Shown piece by piece: positions 26,837-30,598 of a stretch of DNA of 30,598 nt. The position numbers and the translations under genes are program-made. The notes under the pieces were generated by a model. That model searched no databases, was not told the origin of the DNA, and saw only the letters and a program-made list of their open reading frames with translations. Each line of letters begins with the position of its first letter. Positions within the stretch are counted from its first letter, which is position 1. This stretch comes from Clostridia bacterium. Its GTDB lineage: Bacteria > Bacillota_A > Clostridia > Monoglobales > Monoglobaceae. The stretch lies in assembly GCA_017436135.1 (NCBI GenBank), contig JAFSDQ010000003.1, positions 1 through 30,598 on the forward strand, in the 5' to 3' direction.

Positions 26837-27352
26837 TTAAGCCTTCTTGGGTGACAATACCATTGCCATATTTCTTCCCTCAAGCTTGATGTCAGAATCA
26901 GATGCACCGAATTCTTCTGCACCCTCTCTGAAGCGAACAAGTATATCCCGTCCGATTGCACTGTGGGTAATCTCACGGCCGCGGAAACGAACCGAAACCT
27001 TAACCTTGTCGCCGGATTTCAGGAATTTTTTAGCCTGATTAAGCTTTGTGTTAAAATCGTGGTCGTCAATGTTGGGGGTAAGTCTTACTTCCTTAACATT
27101 GCTTACCTTTTGGTTTTTACGATTTTCCTTTTCTCTCTTTGCAATTTCAAACTTATGCTTACCATAGTCCATGATTCTGCATACAGGCGGTGTAGCCTGT
27201 GGCGCAATCTTAACCAGGTCCAGGTTGCTTTCATCTGCAAGTCTGAGAGCCTCGCTTGAGGATACAATGCCAAGCTGTTCGCCATCGGCACCAATCAAGC
27301 GTACTTCCTTATCCTTGATTTCCTCGTTAATCATTAAATCCTGCTTCGCTAT
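26837..27352 (-). CDS. infC: Translation initiation factor IF-3, probable AUA start
   Basis: About 172 residues. The IF3 N-domain begins at INEEIKDKEVRLIGADGEQLG, then the linker (FEIAKREKENRKNQK) and C-domain (KEVRLTPNIDDHDFNTKL, VRFRGREITH). The strong GGAGGTG at 27360-27366 lies about 9 bases before an ATA at 27350-27352. That gives the typical N-terminus xAKQDLMINEEI. The in-frame ATG at 27334 is too far from that ribosome binding site and would remove the leading residues. The longer frame starting at 27418 runs through the leader and terminator and is not credible. Non-AUG starts (AUU, AUC, AUA) in infC are established in other bacteria and allow autoregulation by IF3. Confidence 0.9.
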   Translation of the reverse strand: MAKQDLMINEEIKDKEVRLIGADGEQLGIVSSSEALRLADESNLDLVKIAPQATPPVCRIMDYGKHKFEIAKREKENRKNQKVSNVKEVRLTPNIDDHDFNTKLNQAKKFLKSGDKVKVSVRFRGREITHSAIGRDILVRFREGAEEFGASDSDIKLEGRNMAMVLSPKKA

Positions 27353-27492
27353 TTCAAAACACCTCCAAAAAGTTTTGCCGCAACAAAAAATGCGACCGCA
27401 AAAAGCAGCCGCAATCATCCAAATATAAAATATTCAAAAGATGGTCCCTTTTACCGTAGGTTGAGGGGAGAAGCGGCAAGCTTCTGCTTTAC
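27353..27492 (-). ncRNA. L20-type ribosomal leader of the infC operon
   Basis: The transcript leader of about 140 bases contains a GAAGC/GCTTC hairpin (near 27469-27484), then CTCAACCTACGGTAAAAGGG and a terminator hairpin before the infC RBS. This order fits the L20 leader of Firmicutes. There L20 binds an rRNA-mimicking structure and promotes premature termination, as known from Bacillus subtilis. Recognition is by eye and by context. Confidence 0.65.
27382..27413 (-). terminator. Attenuator terminator in the infC leader
   Basis: On the minus strand a TGCGGC/GTCGCA stem (with one G-T pair) encloses a T-rich loop and is followed by six T residues. It lies about 30 bases upstream of the infC start, as expected for the conditional terminator of an L20-controlled leader. 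Confidence 0.7.
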
Positions 27493-27498
27493 CGAATT

Positions 27499-27527
27499 AT
27501 ATTATCACGATTTGCGTTTCTTGTCAA
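27499..27527 (-). promoter_or_regulatory. Promoter of the infC-rpmI-rplT operon
   Basis: A perfect -35 TTGACA (27522-27527) and -10 TAATAT (27499-27504) are separated by 17 bases on the minus strand. Transcription would start near 27492. The promoter is divergent from that of the amino acid transporter 60 bases away. Confidence 0.85.
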
Positions 27528-27586
27528 GACTTTTTTTCATTTTCTTCTTAATTCTTCCTAATTTTCACTAAAAACCCAAAAAAGTC

Positions 27587-27615
27587 TTGCTAAAACGGAG
27601 AAAATGAGGTACAAT
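27587..27615 (+). promoter_or_regulatory. Promoter of the amino acid transporter operon
   Basis: TTGCTA (27587-27592) and TACAAT (27610-27615) have a 17-base spacer. The predicted start is near 27622, leaving a leader of about 100 bases. Confidence 0.7.
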
Positions 27616-27620
27616 GAAAA

Positions 27621-27659
27621 AAGTATGTAAATTATTCCGTAATAATTGCACCCATACTT
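27621..27659 (+). promoter_or_regulatory. Two-tier stem-loop at the 5' end of the transporter mRNA
   Basis: The outer arms AAGTATG (27621-27627) and CATACTT (27653-27659) and inner arms AATTATT (27630-27636) and AATAATT (27641-27647) are perfectly complementary. The inner loop is CCGT. The structure starts at the predicted transcription start, so it could be an operator or an mRNA 5' stem. It is not a T-box: the leader is too short. Confidence 0.4.
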
Positions 27660-27721
27660 GCTGATATTCGAAAAAAATTAAATTTTTCATATTAAAACAA
27701 AAGTGAAAGGAAGTAGTAAAA

Positions 27722-28540
27722 ATGAAAAAGTTTTTAGCATTGATGTTAGTAGCAGTTCTCGCATTGTCCCTTATGGCTTGCGGACAGAACACAGAGGTTG
27801 AAGAACCTGCAACAGAGGTTGAAAGCGACCTTGCTTATGTTACAGAAAAAGGTGAATTGATTATTGGTATGACATTGTTTGCGCCCATGGACTATATGGA
27901 CGAAAACGGTGAGCTTACAGGTTTTGAGGTTGAGTTTGGTAAGGCAGTATGTGAGAAGCTGGGTCTTACACCTAACTTCATTGAGATTAACTGGGATGCA
28001 AAAGAAACAGAGCTCAACTCAAAGAATATTGACTGTATCTGGAACGGTATGACAATTACCGAGGAGAGAAAGACTAATATGAGCGTTTCTGTTCCTTACC
28101 TTGGCAACAAGCAGGTTATGGTTGCAAAAGCAGACAAGGCTGACGCTTATGTGACAGATGTTACAGGCGCAAAGGTTGTTGCAGAGCTGGGTTCTGCAGG
28201 CGAAGAGCTTGCTTTGGAAAACGAATTCTTTGCTGCAGCTGAATTTACAGGCGTAGATTCAATGGCAAAGGCTTTGATGGAAGTAAAAGCAGGTACAGCT
28301 GACATTGCAATCGTTGACTACGTTACATCAATCGGTTCTATCGGCGAGGGTACAGACTATGCTGACTTTGTTGTTGTAGAGGCAGAGGACTTTGCAGCAG
28401 AAGAATATGGTATCGCATTCAGAAAGGGCAGCGACCTGTGCGAAAAAGTAAACGAAGTTATTGCAGAGCTTACAGCAGACGGCACACTTAAGGCAATCGC
28501 TGAAAAGTATAAGCTCGCTGATTTGCTTATCGCAGAATAA
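27722..28540 (+). CDS. Amino acid ABC transporter substrate-binding lipoprotein
   Basis: 272 residues. A lipoprotein signal (MKKFLALMLVAVLALSLMAC, lipobox with Cys20) anchors it on the outer face of the membrane. Family 3 solute-binding domain (SBP_bac_3) from about residue 45: GMTLFAPMDYMDENGELTGFE, CIWNGMTITEERK with the Arg that usually holds the carboxylate, and ADIAIVDYVTS with the Asp that usually binds the amino group. These support a polar amino acid ligand, but not which one. AAAGGAAG precedes the ATG. It is first of three genes with permease and ATPase. Confidence 0.93.
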   Translation: MKKFLALMLVAVLALSLMACGQNTEVEEPATEVESDLAYVTEKGELIIGMTLFAPMDYMDENGELTGFEVEFGKAVCEKLGLTPNFIEINWDAKETELNSKNIDCIWNGMTITEERKTNMSVSVPYLGNKQVMVAKADKADAYVTDVTGAKVVAELGSAGEELALENEFFAAAEFTGVDSMAKALMEVKAGTADIAIVDYVTSIGSIGEGTDYADFVVVEAEDFAAEEYGIAFRKGSDLCEKVNEVIAELTADGTLKAIAEKYKLADLLIAE

Positions 28541-28579
28541 TCTGTTTGCAATAAATTGATAATAAGGCTGGTAGAGTAA

Positions 28580-29230
28580 ATGTCAAGTTCAATTCAAACT
28601 ATAATTGCATCATTATTTGAGGGGTTTTATACAAACTGCTTTATATTTGTAATGACCCTTTTGATGGCTTTACCTTTAGGACTGATAATTGCTTTTGGCT
28701 CTATGTCAAAATTCAAACCGCTTAAATGGCTTACAAAAACATTTGTCTGGGTCATCAGGGGCACCCCCCTGATGCTCCAGCTTTTTGTTGTTATGTATGC
28801 ACCGGGCATCCTTTTTGACACCCCTGTAAGCTCTCGTATGACGGCTGTGTTGATTGCTTTTGTAATAAATTATGCCGCATATTTTTCCGAGATATACCGT
28901 GGCGGAATTGAGTCAATTCCCAAGGGTCAGTACGAGGCATGTCAGGTTCTGGGAATGACAAAAACACAAGGTTTTTTTAAGGTGGTTTTGTTCCAGGTTG
29001 TAAAAAGAATTGTTGCACCCATCAGCAACGAGGTTATAACTCTTGTAAAGGATACCTCTCTTGCCAGAGTTATAAGCGTTCCTGAAATTATTATGTGTGC
29101 GGAGCGTTTTACCAAAAAGGGTCTTATCGGGCCTCTTTTTTCAACGGCGATATACTTCCTGGTATTCAACGGCGTGCTTACGCTGTTATTTGGCTACATA
29201 GAGAAAAAATTCGATTATTACAAGGGGTAA
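28580..29230 (+). CDS. Amino acid ABC transporter permease
   Basis: 216 residues with about five membrane helices (HisM/GlnP type). FVWVIRGTPLMLQLFVVMY is the usual conserved segment. The EAA loop that contacts the ATPase is visible as YRGGIESIPKGQYEACQVLGM, continuing into the conserved VKDTSLARVI. A single permease gene implies a homodimer. It starts 39 bases after the lipoprotein gene and is followed by the ATPase after 3 bases. A purine-rich GGTAGAG serves as a weak RBS. Confidence 0.93.
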   Translation: MSSSIQTIIASLFEGFYTNCFIFVMTLLMALPLGLIIAFGSMSKFKPLKWLTKTFVWVIRGTPLMLQLFVVMYAPGILFDTPVSSRMTAVLIAFVINYAAYFSEIYRGGIESIPKGQYEACQVLGMTKTQGFFKVVLFQVVKRIVAPISNEVITLVKDTSLARVISVPEIIMCAERFTKKGLIGPLFSTAIYFLVFNGVLTLLFGYIEKKFDYYKG

Positions 29231-29233
29231 GCT

Positions 29234-30019
29234 ATGGAAATTTTAAAAATCGAAAACTTAAAAAAGAGCTTTGGTAAAACAAAGGTTTTAAATGGTGTAA
29301 ACTTCTCTATGAACGAGGGGGACGTTATATCCGTTATAGGCTCTTCCGGAAGCGGCAAGACAACGCTTTTGCGTTGTATCAATTTTCTGGAGCATGCCGA
29401 CAGCGGTAAAATCTTTCTTGACGGAGAGCTTTTATTCGATGGTGACAGCGAAAAAAGTGCCTCTGCAAAAGAAATCCGGGAAATGCAGATGAACTTCGGT
29501 CTTGTTTTTCAGGATTTCAACCTTTTTCCTCAATACAGCACAATAGAAAACGTAATGCTTGCACCAAAGCTTCTTGCCAAGGAGCGTCCTGATTTCAAGG
29601 CAAACAAAAAGGAAATCTATGACGAAATAAGAAAAAATGCAGAAGTTATTTTAGGAAGAGTCGGCTTGTCTGATAAGCTTGACAATTATCCCTGTCAGCT
29701 GTCAGGAGGGCAAAAACAAAGGGTATCCATTGCAAGAGCTCTTGCACTCAAGCCCAGAGTTTTATTCTTTGACGAGCCTACCTCTGCACTTGACCCGGAG
29801 CTTACGGGAGAAATCCTCAAGGTTATCCGTGCTTTGGCAAGTGAAAATATTACTATGATTATAGTTACTCACGAGATAGAATTTGCAAGAAATGTCAGCG
29901 ACAGAGTTATCTTTATGGCAGACGGTGTGGTTGTGGAGGACGGGACTCCGGAGGAAGTTATTGGAAATCCCAAAAATGACCGCACACGTGCTTTTCTTCA
30001 AAAACTTAATGAAAAGTAA
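29234..30019 (+). CDS. Amino acid ABC transporter ATP-binding protein
   Basis: 261 residues, full length. Walker A GSSGSGKTTLLRC (about 35-47), Q-loop VFQDFNLFPQYS, signature LSGGQKQRVSIARAL, Walker B VLFFDEPTSALDPE, and switch His in IIVTHEIEF. It powers uptake by the upstream permease and lipoprotein. A stretch of about 20 residues before the signature (KERPDFKANKKEIYDEIRK) is longer than in typical GlnQ. Its RBS (AAGGGG) lies within the end of the permease gene, suggesting coupling. Confidence 0.96.
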   Translation: MEILKIENLKKSFGKTKVLNGVNFSMNEGDVISVIGSSGSGKTTLLRCINFLEHADSGKIFLDGELLFDGDSEKSASAKEIREMQMNFGLVFQDFNLFPQYSTIENVMLAPKLLAKERPDFKANKKEIYDEIRKNAEVILGRVGLSDKLDNYPCQLSGGQKQRVSIARALALKPRVLFFDEPTSALDPELTGEILKVIRALASENITMIIVTHEIEFARNVSDRVIFMADGVVVEDGTPEEVIGNPKNDRTRAFLQKLNEK

Positions 30020-30040
30020 CATTTTTTACTATACAAATCA

Positions 30041-30062
30041 GTTAAAATTTTAACACTTTTTT
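30041..30062 (+). terminator. Weak terminator-like palindrome after the transporter operon
   Basis: A perfect 14-bp palindrome (GTTAAAATTTTAAC) about 20 bases after the ATPase stop is followed by AC and six T residues. The stem is AT-rich, so termination may be inefficient and some transcripts may reach the gene beyond. Confidence 0.35.
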
Positions 30063-30073
30063 CAAAAAAACAC

Positions 30074-30102
30074 TTGTATAATTTTTCTAAATAAGGTAAA
30101 AT
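30074..30102 (+). promoter_or_regulatory. Promoter of the glyceraldehyde-3-phosphate dehydrogenase gene
   Basis: TTGTAT (30074-30079) and TAAAAT (30097-30102) are separated by 17 bases. A leader of about 70 bases leads to AGGAGG (30167-30172), 8 bases before the ATG. Confidence 0.6.
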
Positions 30103-30180
30103 ATATATTCGGTGGGGTTTGTTTCCTGCCTGATAATACATTGTAAAAAATTATTCAATATATTTTAGGAGGTTTTTACT

Positions 30181-30598
30181 ATGTCAGTAAAAGTTGCTAT
30201 TAACGGTTTTGGTCGTATCGGTCGTTTGGCTTTCCGTCAGATGTTCGGTGCAGAAGGTTATGAGGTTGTTGCAATTAACGACCTTACAGATCCTAAGATG
30301 CTTGCTCATCTTTTAAAGTATGACTCATCTCAAGGCAGATATGACGGCCACACAGTTGTTGCCGGCGAAGATTCTATCACAGTAGACGGCAAGGAAATCA
30401 AAATCTACGCTATCAAGGATGCTAAAGAATGCCCCTGGGGTGCTCTCGGCGTAGACGTTGTTCTTGAATGTACAGGTTTCTACTGCTCAAAAGAAAAGTC
30501 ACAGGCTCACATTGATGCAGGTGCAAAGAAGGTTGTTATTTCTGCTCCCGCTGGCAACGACCTTAAGACTATCGTTTTCAGCGTAAACGAGGATACAC
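30181..30598 (+). CDS. gap: Glyceraldehyde-3-phosphate dehydrogenase (partial, 3' end beyond window)
   Basis: The first 139 residues are present. The NAD-binding [15 protein letters not shown] and the type I GAPDH pattern [28 protein letters not shown] are clear, as are [18 protein letters not shown] and [23 protein letters not shown]. The catalytic Cys region lies beyond the window. It is glycolytic or gluconeogenic, with its own promoter and a strong RBS, consistent with high expression. Confidence 0.97.
   Translation, partial: MSVKVAINGFGRIGRLAFRQMFGAEGYEVVAINDLTDPKMLAHLLKYDSSQGRYDGHTVVAGEDSITVDGKEIKIYAIKDAKECPWGALGVDVVLECTGFYCSKEKSQAHIDAGAKKVVISAPAGNDLKTIVFSVNEDT

Noticed and set aside
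27335..27418. Extended IF-3 N-terminus from an upstream ATG at 27418
   Set aside because: The extension is translated from the leader and its terminator hairpin, lies upstream of the RBS and has no similarity to IF-3.
27568..27792. Leftward open frame across the transporter promoter
   Set aside because: It overlaps a promoter, a leader and the signal peptide of the lipoprotein gene and shows no family features.

Overview
The window looks like a piece of a Firmicutes (Clostridia) chromosome, most likely a gut or rumen carbohydrate degrader. The evidence is the moderate-to-low GC content, strong AGGAGG-type ribosome binding sites, the dprA-topA-trmFO and infC-rpmI-rplT gene orders, a folate-type ECF transporter, and large secreted multi-domain proteins typical of plant-polysaccharide-degrading Clostridia. 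No genus can be assigned from the sequence alone. I saw no rRNA, tRNA, CRISPR array, transposase or phage gene.

Layout. (1) Positions 1-18074 are an accessory region read leftward (minus strand). It holds a start-less C-terminal gene fragment (340-924), a secreted protein with five LamG/ConA-like modules (925-5226), a shorter paralogue with two LamG modules (5428-8280), and two large secreted paralogues with a copper-amine-oxidase-N-like domain, a right-handed beta-helix and CBM6-like modules (8557-12585 and 12694-16320). Last comes an enolase-superfamily sugar-acid dehydratase-like enzyme (16436-17776). Hairpin-rich dispersed repeats sit around the LamG genes (1-336, 5291-5409, 8405-8556) and I see none in the housekeeping half. 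(2) Positions 18075-27527 are a leftward housekeeping block: infC-rpmI-rplT under an L20-type leader, a THF riboswitch controlling folT, then an rRNA methyltransferase, dprA, topA, a nitrilase-GDPD fusion gene and trmFO. (3) From about 27587 transcription turns rightward: a polar amino acid ABC transporter (lipoprotein, permease, ATPase), then the start of a glyceraldehyde-3-phosphate dehydrogenase gene cut by the window end.

How the genes may work together. The beta-helix and LamG proteins are exported and most likely bind and cleave a polysaccharide outside the cell. The adjacent cytoplasmic enolase-superfamily enzyme could dehydrate a released sugar acid, which would fit a pectin- or uronate-type substrate (inference). 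In the housekeeping block, riboswitch-controlled folate uptake lies close to the folate-dependent tRNA methyltransferase TrmFO.

Most notable points: a nitrilase-GDPD fusion inserted between topA and trmFO; an in-frame TGA followed by 194 open coding-like codons after the five-LamG gene; a hairpin repeat family whose stem sequence is replaced with full base-pair compensation; a THF riboswitch with mutually exclusive downstream stems; a probable AUA start codon for infC; and paired palindromes and 21-bp-phased direct repeats near the sugar-acid dehydratase gene.
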